Below are positions 34,581-43,554 of a DNA stretch of 64,000 nt, piece by piece. The translations under genes and the position numbers were made by a program. How positions within the stretch are numbered: the stretch's first letter is position 1; each line of letters starts with the position of its first letter. This DNA is from GBS-DC sp037442365 (lineage in GTDB: Bacteria; Armatimonadota; Fimbriimonadia; Fimbriimonadales; GBS-DC): contig JBBIQK010000005.1 of assembly GCA_037442365.1 (NCBI GenBank), positions 1 through 64,000 on the forward strand, read 5' to 3'. The notes below the pieces were generated by a model. It made no database searches, was not told the DNA's origin, and was given only the letters and a program-made list of their open reading frames with translations.

Positions 34581-35536
34581 ATAACGGGCAGGAGATTCTA
34601 TTGTTTGGCGGCAACGCCAACCCCGAGCTGGCAGAGAGGATTGCAAGCTATTTAGGGCGACCGCTGGGGCAGATGATTTGCACGCGCTTTGCGGACGGCG
34701 AGGTGCGCGTGCAGGTGCTGGAGAGCGCGCGCGGGATGGATGTGTTCGTCGTGCAGTCCACCTGCGCCCCCGTGAATGACAACCTGATGGAGTTGCTTGT
34801 GCTACTGGACGCCTTCCGACGGGCGTCGGCGCGGCGCATCACCGCCGTCATCCCCTACTACGGCTATGCGCGACAGGATAAGAAAATCAAGCCGCGCGAA
34901 CCCATCACGGCGCGCTTGGTGGCAGACCTGATTACCGAAGCGGGCGCGACGCGCGTGATTGCCGTCGACCTGCACGCCGAGCAGATTCAGGGCTTTTTCG
35001 ACATCCCCGTGGATCACCTGTACGCGGGACCGATTATCGCCGAATACCTGATGGCGCAGGGCTACCATGAGCAGAACATCGTGGTCGTTTCGCCCGATGT
35101 GGCGGGCGTGCCGCGCGCCCGCTCGCTGGCGGAAGCGCTCGACGCGCCGATCGCCATCATCGCCAAGCGACGCCCCGAACCCAACAAGGTCGAGGTGATG
35201 GAAATCATCGGCGATGTGGAGGGGCGCATCGCGATTATGATTGACGATATGATCGACACGGGCGGCTCGGTCGTGCAGGGCGCGGAGGCGCTGCTCAAAC
35301 GCGGCGCGGTGAGCGTGATTGCGGCGTGTACGCACCCCGTCTTTTCGGGCAGCGCGCCGCAGCGACTCGCCGAATCGCCCATCGAGAAGGTCATCTGCAC
35401 GGACACCATCCCTGTGCCGCCGCACAAGCAGTTCGACAAACTCGTGCGCCTGTCGGTCGCACCCCTGCTCGGCGAGGCAATCAAGCGCATTCACCACGAC
35501 GAGTCGGTCAGCGAACTGTTCCAGAACTATCGGTGA
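34577..35536 (+). CDS. prs: Ribose-phosphate pyrophosphokinase
   Basis: The enzyme makes PRPP for nucleotides, histidine and tryptophan. Signature DLHAEQIQGFFDIPVDHL and the PRPP-binding loop region (IMIDDMIDTGGSV) are clear, as are YYGYARQDKKIKPREPI and SPDVAGVPRARSLAE. Length 319 is normal. It overlaps glmU at the start and the next gene at the stop (GTGA). glmU-prs is a widely conserved pair. Confidence 0.95.
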   Translation: MNNGQEILLFGGNANPELAERIASYLGRPLGQMICTRFADGEVRVQVLESARGMDVFVVQSTCAPVNDNLMELLVLLDAFRRASARRITAVIPYYGYARQDKKIKPREPITARLVADLITEAGATRVIAVDLHAEQIQGFFDIPVDHLYAGPIIAEYLMAQGYHEQNIVVVSPDVAGVPRARSLAEALDAPIAIIAKRRPEPNKVEVMEIIGDVEGRIAIMIDDMIDTGGSVVQGAEALLKRGAVSVIAACTHPVFSGSAPQRLAESPIEKVICTDTIPVPPHKQFDKLVRLSVAPLLGEAIKRIHHDESVSELFQNYR

Positions 35537-36432
35537 AACACATCGTCTCGGTCAGTCTCGGCTCGTCGAAGCGGGACAAGCGCAGCGAGGTCGTGATTGC
35601 GGGAGAGCCGTTCCTGATTGAGCGCATCGGCACGGACGGCGACCTGCGCCGTTTTCAGCAGATGTTCGCGACGCTGGACGGTACCGTCGATGCGCTGGGC
35701 ATTGGCGGCGCTGACCTCTATATCTGGGTGGGCAACCGCCGCTACACCTTCCGCTCGATTCAGCGATTGGTTTCCGTTGCGCGACAAACCCCTGTGGTGG
35801 ACGGCAGCGGTCTCAAAAACACGCTGGAGCGTGAGGCGCTGCGCTGGGTGCAGGAGCGCCAGGTTGTAGACCTCTCGCGCAGCACGGTGTTGCTGGTCGC
35901 CGCCGTCGATCGGTTCGGCATGGCGCAGGAGCTGGCGCACCTCGCGCGGCGCGTGATTTACGGCGACCTCGTGTTCGCGGTCGGGTTGCCCCTCCCCATC
36001 CGCTCCTATCGCACGGTGGAGATTCTGGGCAGGTTGCTGCTGCCGATTATCACGCGCCTGCCGTTCCAGTGGTTCTACCCCACGGGCGAGAAGCAGGAGA
36101 AGCGCACGCCCCGCGCCGCGCGCCTGTTCGAGGAAGCCGATATGATTGCGGGCGACTGGCACTACATCCGCCGCTATATGCCCGACCGCATCCCTGGCAA
36201 GACCGTCCTCACGAACACGGTGCGTCGGGCGGATATTGAGTTCCTGCGCGAGGCGGGGGCGGCGCGTGTGATTACCACCACGCCCGTGATTGAGGGCGAG
36301 AGCTTCGCCACGAATGTGATGGAGGGCGTGATTGTCGCGCTCACGGGACGCCGCCCCGAAACGCTGACGCCCGACGACTACCGCGCCGCCCTGTGCCAGC
36401 TCGAATGGACGCCCAGCGTCATCGAGTTGTGA
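35533..36432 (+). CDS. Conserved protein of the family often annotated 'quinate 5-dehydrogenase'
   Basis: The 299-residue product starts at GTG 35533, overlapping the prs stop by four bases. It opens with HIVSVSLGSSKRDKRSE and has RIGTDGDL, DALGIGGADLYIW and TPVVDGSGLKNTLE, which I recall from proteins in Thermus-Deinococcus and Clostridia with this annotation. I cannot see proof of quinate activity, and no shikimate or quinate genes are near. It may be a nucleotide-binding protein linked to the glmU-prs operon. Confidence 0.55.
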   Translation: MKHIVSVSLGSSKRDKRSEVVIAGEPFLIERIGTDGDLRRFQQMFATLDGTVDALGIGGADLYIWVGNRRYTFRSIQRLVSVARQTPVVDGSGLKNTLEREALRWVQERQVVDLSRSTVLLVAAVDRFGMAQELAHLARRVIYGDLVFAVGLPLPIRSYRTVEILGRLLLPIITRLPFQWFYPTGEKQEKRTPRAARLFEEADMIAGDWHYIRRYMPDRIPGKTVLTNTVRRADIEFLREAGAARVITTTPVIEGESFATNVMEGVIVALTGRRPETLTPDDYRAALCQLEWTPSVIEL

Positions 36433-36445
36433 GCCGCCTATCGGA

Positions 36446-36451
36446 TACAAT
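36446..36451 (+). promoter_or_regulatory. -10 box TACAAT ten bases before the PLP decarboxylase ATG
   Basis: TACAAT ends at 36451 and the ATG is at 36462. No ribosome binding site is present; the box lies just after the upstream stop. Confidence 0.55.
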
Positions 36452-36461
36452 CCATGCCCGT

Positions 36462-37904
36462 ATGAGCGACCCTACTCATGATTCGAAGCGACCGCTGGAG
36501 CTGGACGCCGACACGATGCGCCAGATGGGCTATCGGGTCATCGATCTGCTGGTAGACTACTGGCAGAGTCTGCCGAATCGTCCGATAGGCGCACGCGCCG
36601 ACCGCGCAACGCTGGAGTCGCTTCTGACGGAGCCGACGCCCACTACCCCACAGCCCTTTGAGCAGTCGCTGGACGAGTTTCTGCAGAAGGTGCTGCCCCA
36701 CCTCATCAAAGTCGACCATCCGCGCTACTTCGCGTTTGTGCCTGCGCCGAACGAGTATGTCGGCGTGCTGGCGGATGTGATTGCGGCGGGGATGCACATC
36801 TTCGTGGGCACATGGATGGTGGGCGCGGGCGCAACGCAGGTCGAGCGGGTGGTCATCCGCTGGCTGTGCGACTGGTTCGGGCTGCCTGAGACGGCGGGCG
36901 GGCTGTTTGTCAGCGGCGGCTCGGTCGCGAATCTGGTGTGTCTGGCGGCGGCGCGCCAGCGCTACCCCGATGCGCTCACACGCGGCAGGGTCTACTGCTC
37001 CGACCAGACCCACTCGTGCGTGGCGCGCGCATGGCGCATTCTGGGACTGCGCGAGGAGCAGATGTGCGTGCTGCCCGCCGATGAGAACTTCCAGATTCCG
37101 CTGGACGCACTGCAGGCGCAGATTCAGCGCGACCGCGCGGCGGGCTGGCTGCCGTTTTGTGTGGCAGCGAACGCGGGCACAACCAACACAGGCGCGGTAG
37201 ACCCCCTGCACGCGCTTGCAGACCTATGCGCGCAGGAGGGGCTATGGCTGCACGCCGACGGCGCGTATGGCGCGGCGGCAATCCTCACGGAAGAGGGCAA
37301 GCAACGCCTGCAGGGCATCGAACGGCTCGACTCGCTGGCGGTAGACCCGCACAAGTGGCTCTATCAGCCGATGATGGCAGGCTGCGCGATTGTGCGCGTG
37401 TTCGAACACCTGCGCGACGCCTTCCGTATCCTGCCGTCGTACCTGCAGGACAAGGAGCGCGGCGCGGTCGGCGTGGACATGTGCGACTACGGCGTCGAGC
37501 TGTCGCGCAACTTCCGCGCGTTCAAGGTGTGGCTCTCGCTCAAGACGCACGGGGTGGAGGCGTTCCGTCAGGCGATGGAGCATAACCTGCATCTGGCGCA
37601 GGTTGCGGAGCAGGCGTTGCGCGCGCGTCCGCACTGGGCGATTGTCTCGCCCGCGACGATGGGCATCGTGGCGTTCCGCTACGCGCCGCCAGACTGGGAT
37701 GCAGAGCGCGCCGATGCGTTGAACCGCGCGCTGGTGGACGCCATGATTGCCGACGGCTACGCGATGGTCAGCTCCACCGTACTGCGCGGGCGCGTCGCGC
37801 TACGGATGTGTACGCTCAGCTATCGCGCGACGGAGGACGATGTGCATGAGACGGTGCGCCGCCTCAGCGCGTTCGCCGAGCGCCTCACCCACGCGGCGAG
37901 ATGA
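36462..37904 (+). CDS. Group II PLP-dependent decarboxylase (aromatic amino acid type)
   Basis: The 480-residue product belongs to the aromatic-L-amino-acid/tyrosine decarboxylase family: HPRYFAFVPAPNEYVGVLAD, TWMVGAGATQVERVVIRWLCDW, GGLFVSGGSVANLVCL, the Asp-containing HADGAYGAAAIL and PLP-binding Lys in SLAVDPHKWLYQP. It decarboxylates amino acids to amines; tyrosine, DOPA or tryptophan are possible, but the substrate cannot be told. The start follows TACAAT closely. Its 3' end overlaps the convergent jag gene by 20 bases. Confidence 0.9.
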   Translation: MSDPTHDSKRPLELDADTMRQMGYRVIDLLVDYWQSLPNRPIGARADRATLESLLTEPTPTTPQPFEQSLDEFLQKVLPHLIKVDHPRYFAFVPAPNEYVGVLADVIAAGMHIFVGTWMVGAGATQVERVVIRWLCDWFGLPETAGGLFVSGGSVANLVCLAAARQRYPDALTRGRVYCSDQTHSCVARAWRILGLREEQMCVLPADENFQIPLDALQAQIQRDRAAGWLPFCVAANAGTTNTGAVDPLHALADLCAQEGLWLHADGAYGAAAILTEEGKQRLQGIERLDSLAVDPHKWLYQPMMAGCAIVRVFEHLRDAFRILPSYLQDKERGAVGVDMCDYGVELSRNFRAFKVWLSLKTHGVEAFRQAMEHNLHLAQVAEQALRARPHWAIVSPATMGIVAFRYAPPDWDAERADALNRALVDAMIADGYAMVSSTVLRGRVALRMCTLSYRATEDDVHETVRRLSAFAERLTHAAR

Positions 37905-38514
37905 CCACATAGCGGTTCGGCTCCTCGCCCTCGCTGTAGGTCAACACTTCGGGGTCATCCTTGAGCGCCTGATGCACGATTCGCCGCTCGTGCGGGGGCA
38001 TCGGGGGCAACACCGCCTCCTCACCGCGCGCTTTGACCTCGTTTGCGATTGCAATCACCTGATTGCGCAGGCGTTCCGTGCGTCGGCGTCGCCAGCCCGC
38101 GCCGTCAAGCGTCACGCGCACCTGCGGTTCTGTCACGCGTGGCACGATGTTGTTCAGCAGAAACTGCAGGCGATCCAGCACCTCGCCGTTTTTGCCCACC
38201 AGCACATTCGCGTCGCGCCCCACCAGCTCCACTTCCACATAGCGTCCGTGCGAGCCGCGCAGCACCGCCTGCACTTGCAGCGGCAGGCGGCGCACAAAAT
38301 GGCTGATATAGTCCGCCACTTTGCGGGCGACCTGCGGGGTCACGACATACGGCGGCTCCTCTTCAATCAGCGTCGCACGCACGCGCGCAGGGCTTTCCTC
38401 CAGCACTTCGAACTCCACCTGCGCGTTGCGTCCCACGCCCAGCATCCCTAACGCCCTGCTCTTCGCCTCTTCCAGGGTGTTGCCCGTTGCTTCAACAGAT
38501 GTCATCGTCTGCAT
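37885..38514 (-). CDS. jag: Jag/KhpB-type RNA-binding protein
   Basis: The 209-residue protein has the three expected parts: Jag-N (residues 1-55, VEATGNTLEEAKSRALGMLG), KH (about 75-145, VELVGRDANVLVGKNGEVLDRLQFLLN) and R3H (about 155-209, LPPMPPHERRIVHQAL). KhpB binds many RNAs and is linked to cell division. It is encoded last in the rpmH-rnpA-yidD-yidC operon, as usual. AGGAGG lies close upstream; ATG 38505 is an alternative start with better spacing. The 3' end overlaps the decarboxylase gene. Confidence 0.92.
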   Translation of the reverse strand: MQTMTSVEATGNTLEEAKSRALGMLGVGRNAQVEFEVLEESPARVRATLIEEEPPYVVTPQVARKVADYISHFVRRLPLQVQAVLRGSHGRYVEVELVGRDANVLVGKNGEVLDRLQFLLNNIVPRVTEPQVRVTLDGAGWRRRRTERLRNQVIAIANEVKARGEEAVLPPMPPHERRIVHQALKDDPEVLTYSEGEEPNRYVVISPRG

Positions 38515-38526
38515 TGCCCTCCTTCT

Positions 38527-39702
38527 CTATTTGCGCTTCGAGCGTTTCTTCGGCGGCTGGTACCCACCGCTCGGCTTAGGTTTCTCTGCCGCGCCGTTGC
38601 GTCCTTCCTGCGCCTCGTCCACAGCGACTAACTCAGGCGCAGGCGTGCGCATATATAGCTTGTAATGTACGGTATAGAACACGTTCGTCAACAGCCAGTA
38701 CAGGATAAACGCCGCGGGGAAACGGAACTGCCACGAGAAGACCATCAGCATCAGCGTCGTGAAGACCGCCATCGTCTTCTGCATTTGCGCCTGCGACGGG
38801 TCGGTGATGGTCAGGCGGCTGGTGATATACATACTCAGCGCGTAAATCAGCACCAGCGGCGCGTCGAACTGCCCCAGATGCGCGCCCACCATGCCTGGAA
38901 ACCGCGCCGCCATATCAGGGTTGACCCACAGGAAGTGCCCGTCCCGAAACTGCACCTGATACACCAGAAAGGCGTTATACACCAGAATCAGGAACGGGAT
39001 GGGCAGCAGCGCGTACAGACAGCCGCTCATGGGGTTCACGCCGTACTTTTTGTAGAGCGCCATCTGCCGCTGCATCAGCTCCTGCCCCGAATATTTCTGC
39101 TGCAGTTCGAGCAGTCGGGGCTGGAGCTGGAGCATCTTGCGCATGCTGGCGAACTGGCGATTGACCAGCGGCACCTGAATCAGGCGCACGACCGCCGCGA
39201 TGAACAGGATTCCCAGAATGAACCGCGCGTCGCCTGCGAACCCGAACAGGCGCATCACGGCGTCCAGCGCCTGATAGCTGGGCAGCTGGCGGTTCTCCTG
39301 GTCAATCTGCACCGAGACTTTGTCCAGCAGGGGGCGTCCCTGCTCCTGATAGACCTTCGTGTTGGGGTACAGCTCCTCCAGCTGGCGCAGGCGATTGAAC
39401 GCTTCGCGGGCGTCCTGTTTGTCTTCGTAGAAGATTTTCGCCTCGAGCAGGATGCCCAGTGCGCCGAACTCCGCGCCGCGATAGCGCGTCGCCAGCTCCT
39501 GTGCGCGGCGGGTCGCCTCCACATAATCTTTTTCCGCGCGCAGTTTCTCGATTTCGCGTACAATCTCGTCGGGCGGCTTGTCGCTGACGGGCGGGCGCGA
39601 GAAGTAGCTCCAGCCCATCAGCACCAGCAGCCAGATAATCATCGAGATAACCAGCGTCTGGGTGAAGAGTTTTCTCTGATCAATAGGTTCCTGTTGCGCC
39701 AT
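38527..39702 (-). CDS. yidC: Membrane protein insertase YidC/Oxa1
   Basis: The 391-residue product inserts membrane proteins with or without Sec. An N-terminal membrane helix (TLVISMIIWLLVLMGWSYF) is followed by a helical TPR-like external region (about residues 45-135), then the Oxa1 core (VPLVNRQFASMRKMLQLQP, QRQMALYKKYGVNPMSGCLY) and a basic tail (KKRSKRK). The helical external region replaces the beta-sandwich seen in proteobacterial YidC. It overlaps yidD by 23 bases. Confidence 0.93.
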   Translation of the reverse strand: MAQQEPIDQRKLFTQTLVISMIIWLLVLMGWSYFSRPPVSDKPPDEIVREIEKLRAEKDYVEATRRAQELATRYRGAEFGALGILLEAKIFYEDKQDAREAFNRLRQLEELYPNTKVYQEQGRPLLDKVSVQIDQENRQLPSYQALDAVMRLFGFAGDARFILGILFIAAVVRLIQVPLVNRQFASMRKMLQLQPRLLELQQKYSGQELMQRQMALYKKYGVNPMSGCLYALLPIPFLILVYNAFLVYQVQFRDGHFLWVNPDMAARFPGMVGAHLGQFDAPLVLIYALSMYITSRLTITDPSQAQMQKTMAVFTTLMLMVFSWQFRFPAAFILYWLLTNVFYTVHYKLYMRTPAPELVAVDEAQEGRNGAAEKPKPSGGYQPPKKRSKRK

Positions 39703-39943
39703 GATGATTGCCTCGTGTTGTCAAATCGTCGGGCACGGGGTCATAGCCGCCCTGCGCGAAGGGATGGCAGCGCAGGATGCGTTTCAGCCCCAGCCACAGT
39801 CCCCGCAGCGCCCCATACCGTTGAACGGCTTCCAGCGTATACTGGGAGCAGGTCGGATAGTAGCGGCAGGATGGGGGCGTCAGGCGCGAGATGCGCTGGT
39901 ACATTCGAATCGCCGCCACAAGCAGTCGCGCGGGCAGGCTCAT
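39680..39943 (-). CDS. yidD: Membrane protein insertion efficiency factor YidD
   Basis: The 87-residue product matches YidD: RMYQRISRLTPPSCRYYPTCSQYTLEAVQRYG and GLKRILRCHPFAQGGYDPVP, with its conserved Cys residues. The family assists YidC. The ATG at 39943 overlaps the rnpA stop (ATGA), and the gene ends inside yidC. Confidence 0.93.
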   Translation of the reverse strand: MSLPARLLVAAIRMYQRISRLTPPSCRYYPTCSQYTLEAVQRYGALRGLWLGLKRILRCHPFAQGGYDPVPDDLTTRGNHHGATGTY

Positions 39944-40278
39944 TGCACGCCTCCTTGCTGGAGCGCCTGCTGGAGCTGCGCGCGTAGCGCGTCCAGCGGC
40001 GCGGTCGCTGCAGGCGGTCGGGCGACGCACACGAGATCATAGCCGTGCGGGAGTTGTTCCCAGAGTTCACGCGCCGCCGCGCGCAGCCGCCGCTTGACGC
40101 GGTTCCGCGCCACATGTGTGCCCAGCCGACGCCCGACCACGAAGCCCATGCGTGTCGGCGCATCGTCCCCGCGCTGATAGACATACATCGTAAACGATTC
40201 CATACGCACCCGTCGCCCCTGCTGATAGACCCGCTCGAAATCGCGTGTGTTGCGCAATCGCCCTGCGCGCGGCAGCAT
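39940..40278 (-). CDS. rnpA: Ribonuclease P protein component
   Basis: The 112-residue basic protein binds RNase P RNA for tRNA 5' processing. The RNR motif region reads GTHVARNRVKRRLRAAARE, with RLRNTRDFERVYQQGRRV at the N-terminus. The gene follows rpmH with one base between stop and start. The RNase P RNA gene is not in the window. Confidence 0.95.
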   Translation of the reverse strand: MLPRAGRLRNTRDFERVYQQGRRVRMESFTMYVYQRGDDAPTRMGFVVGRRLGTHVARNRVKRRLRAAARELWEQLPHGYDLVCVARPPAATAPLDALRAQLQQALQQGGVQ

Positions 40279-40279
40279 C

Positions 40280-40417
40280 TTACTCGACGGTCAGTCGCCA
40301 GCGCCCCTTCAGCCGACGCCGCTTCAACACATTCCGCCCGTCCTTGGTGCGCATCCGACGGCGGAACCCATGCACCTTGTGCCGATGACGATTATTGGGT
40401 TGATAGGTTCGCTTCAT
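40280..40417 (-). CDS. rpmH: Ribosomal protein bL34
   Basis: The 45-residue product MKRTYQPNNRHRHKVHGFRR is a standard L34 start, ending KGRWRLTVE. GGAGG precedes the ATG, and a TACAAT box on the minus strand lies at 40441-40446. It heads the rpmH-rnpA-yidD-yidC-jag operon; dnaA, often upstream of rpmH, is absent here. Confidence 0.95.
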   Translation of the reverse strand: MKRTYQPNNRHRHKVHGFRRRMRTKDGRNVLKRRRLKGRWRLTVE

Positions 40418-40490
40418 CGTGTTTTCCTCCAGCGGCGTAGATTGTACCCGATTGCGCGCGAAAACGCCGACAGCGCTGCTGGAAGCGTCT

Positions 40491-42326
40491 TCAGCCGTCG
40501 CACCCCTGCCCGAAGGCGAACAGCACACCCAGTAAATCCGCGTCGTCAATCGCGCCGTCCCAGTTCAGGTCGTAGCGGTTGTAGCCACTCTGCCCAAAGC
40601 GGAACAGCATCCCCAGCAGGTCGGCGTCGTCCACGCAGCCATCGCCGTCTGTGTCGCCCACCGCATCGCGCCGCCAGCGATAGTCGTTGCGCATCGCCTC
40701 GCGCCAGTCCTGAATGGTGTTCCACTTGCCCTCGATGTAGTAGGGGTCAATCTGCGGCCAGCGATACAGGCACACGCCCCAGATAGCCTGATTTGCGGGG
40801 TTCTGGTTCCATGTGTGTATCTCCTGATAGGCGTTTTTAATCCAGCCGTTGTTGGTGTTCGTCCATGGCTCGCCCTGATTGGTCTCGGTGATGAAGGCGG
40901 GCAGATGGCGCAGCGACGGCGGCACGCGACTCAGCAGGTTGCGATAGACGCGAAAGTGCAGGTACACCTGATCGTAGGGCGGCTGCATGCGCGTTTCGCT
41001 GAAGATGTTGTTCGGGTCGCTGCCGTGCGTGTAGGCGTGCAGAATAATCCCGTCCTGCTCCGCGCCGATGGCGTCCAGCATCTGCTGCCAGTAATCCAGA
41101 AAGCCCGGAATGCCGTACTGCGGGAAGGGCGGCGCGTAGGTGCCCACAGGCGCGGCGCAGACCCAGTCGTCTTCGTGTCCGGGAATCGACCGAATCGCGT
41201 CGCGGCACATGCGGAACACCTGCACATAGCGGGCGACGGTGATAGGTTCGCCCTGCTCGCCGCCGGGCCATTCCGCAGGCAGGTTCGTCTCGTTGCCGAT
41301 AACCCAGATGTGCGCGCCGTGCGAGTTGCGCACGAAGTTCGCCACGCGCTGGGCGAAGTTGGCGTATTGCGACGAGGGCGGCAGCGTGCCGTTGGGGTGA
41401 TAGCCGTAGTTCAGGCGCACTATTACCCCATGCCCCGCGTTCGCATAGGGGCGGTAGTCGCGCCCCGTCTGGTTGTTGGGGTCTGCACCCAGCTCCTCCG
41501 TGAACAGGATCCAGATGCGCTTGCCCTCCGCGTCGGCGGCAAACTCGCCGCCCGGCTCGTGCAGCCCGAAAATCCACGGCGGGTCTACCGGGTCGCTCTC
41601 GTTGGGCAGCACGCGAATGTCGTCGATGTATACCGTGTAGGGGCGCGTGTCGCTGGGGTCTACGGGTGTGAAGGCGAGATGCTCCAGCACGCCCGCGCGC
41701 CCATCCAGTACGCCGTTCGCGCCGCCTGCAAACGGCAACACAGGCTCGCTGGGCAGGTCGAACACCACCTGCACCCAGCGGTCTTTCTGGCGGATGCGCT
41801 TGCCGATAGGCGGGTTGCTGGCGTCGCCCTGCGCCGCGCCCACCCACTCGATGCCGCCCGTCGCGCCGCCGTTCGCGCCGCAGGCGGCTCTGGACTGAGT
41901 CTCGCGCACACCCAGCGTCAGATAAAAGTCGGGCGTACTGCTGGGCACATAGAGCCACAGGCTCAGCCGACGCTGGAAGCTAATCGTCGGATTCGCGTAA
42001 TAGAGCGTGTTGAAGGTCGTCAGGCGCAGCCACGCGCGGGGATTGCCGTTGAACTGCCAGGCGACCTTCAACGCGCGGCTGCCCGACGGCGTGCGGTTGC
42101 GCTCCAGACTAATCTGAGCGCAGTTGGGACCGCTGCTGCACGCCCCTGTGTACGCCAGAAAGCCGCTGGTCGTGCCCGAAAAGCTTGGCTGGCGGAACAT
42201 CACCACGCCGTTGAGACCGTTCGAGTAGCCCTCGAAGTGCTGTATCTCGCACTGCGCCGCCGCAGTGTGCGTCAGGAGCGTCATGAGCGCGCCCCATGTC
42301 CACAACATCCCCTTGCGCGTTTGCAT
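40491..42326 (-). CDS. Secreted glycosidase-like protein with two dockerin-like repeats
   Basis: The 611-residue product has a signal peptide (LWTWGALMTLLTHTAAA), then a beta-sandwich domain resembling a carbohydrate-binding module (about 20-240). A TIM-barrel-like region follows (about 245-545) with VIGNETNLP (a possible acid/base Glu) and FITETNQGEPW (a possible nucleophile Glu), as in clan GH-A enzymes. The end has two calcium-loop repeats (DTDGDGCVDDADLLGMLFRFG, DLNWDGAIDDADLLGVLFAFG) and a terminal Cys-containing GQGCDG. Catalysis and substrate are inferred only. The family of C-termini also appears at bases 1-60. Confidence 0.7.
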   Translation of the reverse strand: MQTRKGMLWTWGALMTLLTHTAAAQCEIQHFEGYSNGLNGVVMFRQPSFSGTTSGFLAYTGACSSGPNCAQISLERNRTPSGSRALKVAWQFNGNPRAWLRLTTFNTLYYANPTISFQRRLSLWLYVPSSTPDFYLTLGVRETQSRAACGANGGATGGIEWVGAAQGDASNPPIGKRIRQKDRWVQVVFDLPSEPVLPFAGGANGVLDGRAGVLEHLAFTPVDPSDTRPYTVYIDDIRVLPNESDPVDPPWIFGLHEPGGEFAADAEGKRIWILFTEELGADPNNQTGRDYRPYANAGHGVIVRLNYGYHPNGTLPPSSQYANFAQRVANFVRNSHGAHIWVIGNETNLPAEWPGGEQGEPITVARYVQVFRMCRDAIRSIPGHEDDWVCAAPVGTYAPPFPQYGIPGFLDYWQQMLDAIGAEQDGIILHAYTHGSDPNNIFSETRMQPPYDQVYLHFRVYRNLLSRVPPSLRHLPAFITETNQGEPWTNTNNGWIKNAYQEIHTWNQNPANQAIWGVCLYRWPQIDPYYIEGKWNTIQDWREAMRNDYRWRRDAVGDTDGDGCVDDADLLGMLFRFGQSGYNRYDLNWDGAIDDADLLGVLFAFGQGCDG

Positions 42327-42660
42327 GGCTTCTACCCCCGCGCGGTCGATTCGCCGCACACGTCCCTATTCCTTGCAAGGTACGCTGGTGAGCGTTGCGA
42401 AGTGTGCGAATCACCTTATGTAAGCGCGATTAGAAGCCGTTCAGGAATGCGCGCTCAAATCCAGACGGATGAATCCGTTCCTAACAAACGAAGCCAGCCT
42501 GCGCTGGCTCCCCGTAGATTGGGCATCCTGCCCAAAATCAAGCGCAGGATGCGCTTGCTACTTCAGCCGACGAAGGTCGGCTTTGTGTGATAGGAACGGC
42601 TTCAGCCGTCGGGCACAAACGCCCCCTATTCCGTTGTTTGCCTACTTTTCTGGAATGCTT
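42327..42660. repeat. Gene-free stretch with composite palindromic element, copy 2 (42464-42610)
   Basis: The 147-bp element has ends GACGGATGAATCCGTTCCT (42464-42482) and AGGAACGGCTTCAGCCGTC (42592-42610). Inner hairpins include AGCCAGC..GCTGGCT, GGGCATCCTGCCC, AAGCGCAGGATGCGCTT and AGCCGAC..GTCGGCT. Compared with 10464-10557 it has extra modules. The rest of the stretch shows no gene. Confidence 0.7.
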
Positions 42661-43455
42661 CTAACTTGCCATCTGCACGCTCTCCTCATATCCAGTCACT
42701 TGAGTGTGCGCTAACCGTTCCAGAATGTTCTCGATTTGCTGTACTTTCTCGTGAATCTCCCGTGCCCTGCCAGCAGAACTCATTTCCCGCACAGGGTGCG
42801 CAATATCATTCCTGAAATGAACAAGAGTATTTAAGCAATTTTCTGATTGCTTGCGAGAACTAAACCCCAGACACCAACGCAAATGTTTATCTTTGCAAAC
42901 AATGTTTACAATGTCGCTCAGCGATAGAACCTCGATGTAGCCTGTATCCACACCGTCTGTCTGCCGCTCCATGCGCAATTTACGAACCTCAGCCTGTCTT
43001 TTCGGGGAAAGAAACTCCAGTATCCTCTCCTCGGCAGGCTGGCAGTATTCGCGTATCAGTTGACTGAGGCAATACTCCAGTTCACCCACCAGCGTAAAGA
43101 GGTAGGTACGGCAGGCAACCTTGTTCAGGTCGGCGGGTGAGACGATGCCGTCCACGCGCGCGCCGTTGACCACAAGGTAGGCTGGCTTGGCGTGTGGCTC
43201 GCTGAAAATGCGGATGACTTCGCGGATGGGGGTGGAGTGTGCAACAATCCACTCTTCAGTGATGGGTTCAGGCAGATACTCACCCTCGCGAAGCACCCAG
43301 AGACCCACGAAACAATCGCCCTCGGTTCTTGGAATAACATCATAGCAGGGTTTACCTCGCAGCACGGGCGTGACAGACGCCACTTCCAACCGCTTGCGCG
43401 GCGTCATAATGTATTCCACCGTAAACGCATCCCGAAGCGTCTCATACAGTTTCAT
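42661..43455 (-). CDS. CBS-domain protein with C-terminal HEPN-like RNase motif
   Basis: The 264-residue protein starts with a CBS-like region (about residues 10-115: YIMTPRKRLEVAS, PIREVIRIFSEPHAKPAYLVVNG, VDGIVSPADLNK). The C-terminal helical half carries VHFRNDIAHPV with R215-x4-H220, the HEPN nuclease signature. CBS domains sense adenine nucleotides, and HEPN proteins are often RNases in toxins and defence, so a nucleotide-gated RNase is a reasonable guess. Composition is more AT-rich than neighbours, and a palindromic element lies beside it. No antitoxin gene is adjacent. Confidence 0.6.
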   Translation of the reverse strand: MKLYETLRDAFTVEYIMTPRKRLEVASVTPVLRGKPCYDVIPRTEGDCFVGLWVLREGEYLPEPITEEWIVAHSTPIREVIRIFSEPHAKPAYLVVNGARVDGIVSPADLNKVACRTYLFTLVGELEYCLSQLIREYCQPAEERILEFLSPKRQAEVRKLRMERQTDGVDTGYIEVLSLSDIVNIVCKDKHLRWCLGFSSRKQSENCLNTLVHFRNDIAHPVREMSSAGRAREIHEKVQQIENILERLAHTQVTGYEESVQMAS

Positions 43456-43554
43456 AGCGCCCTCCAGACGACATCGGGAATTTGCCGCATCTGCTTATGC
43501 GAATGGCTGGTAGACTTTCAGGAATCACCGCCCGCAATCACGATTGGGAGACAT

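Noticed and set aside
40280..40500. Chromosome origin near rpmH
   Set aside because: rpmH-rnpA-yidC often lies near oriC, but no dnaA, dnaN or cluster of TTATCCACA boxes is visible here.
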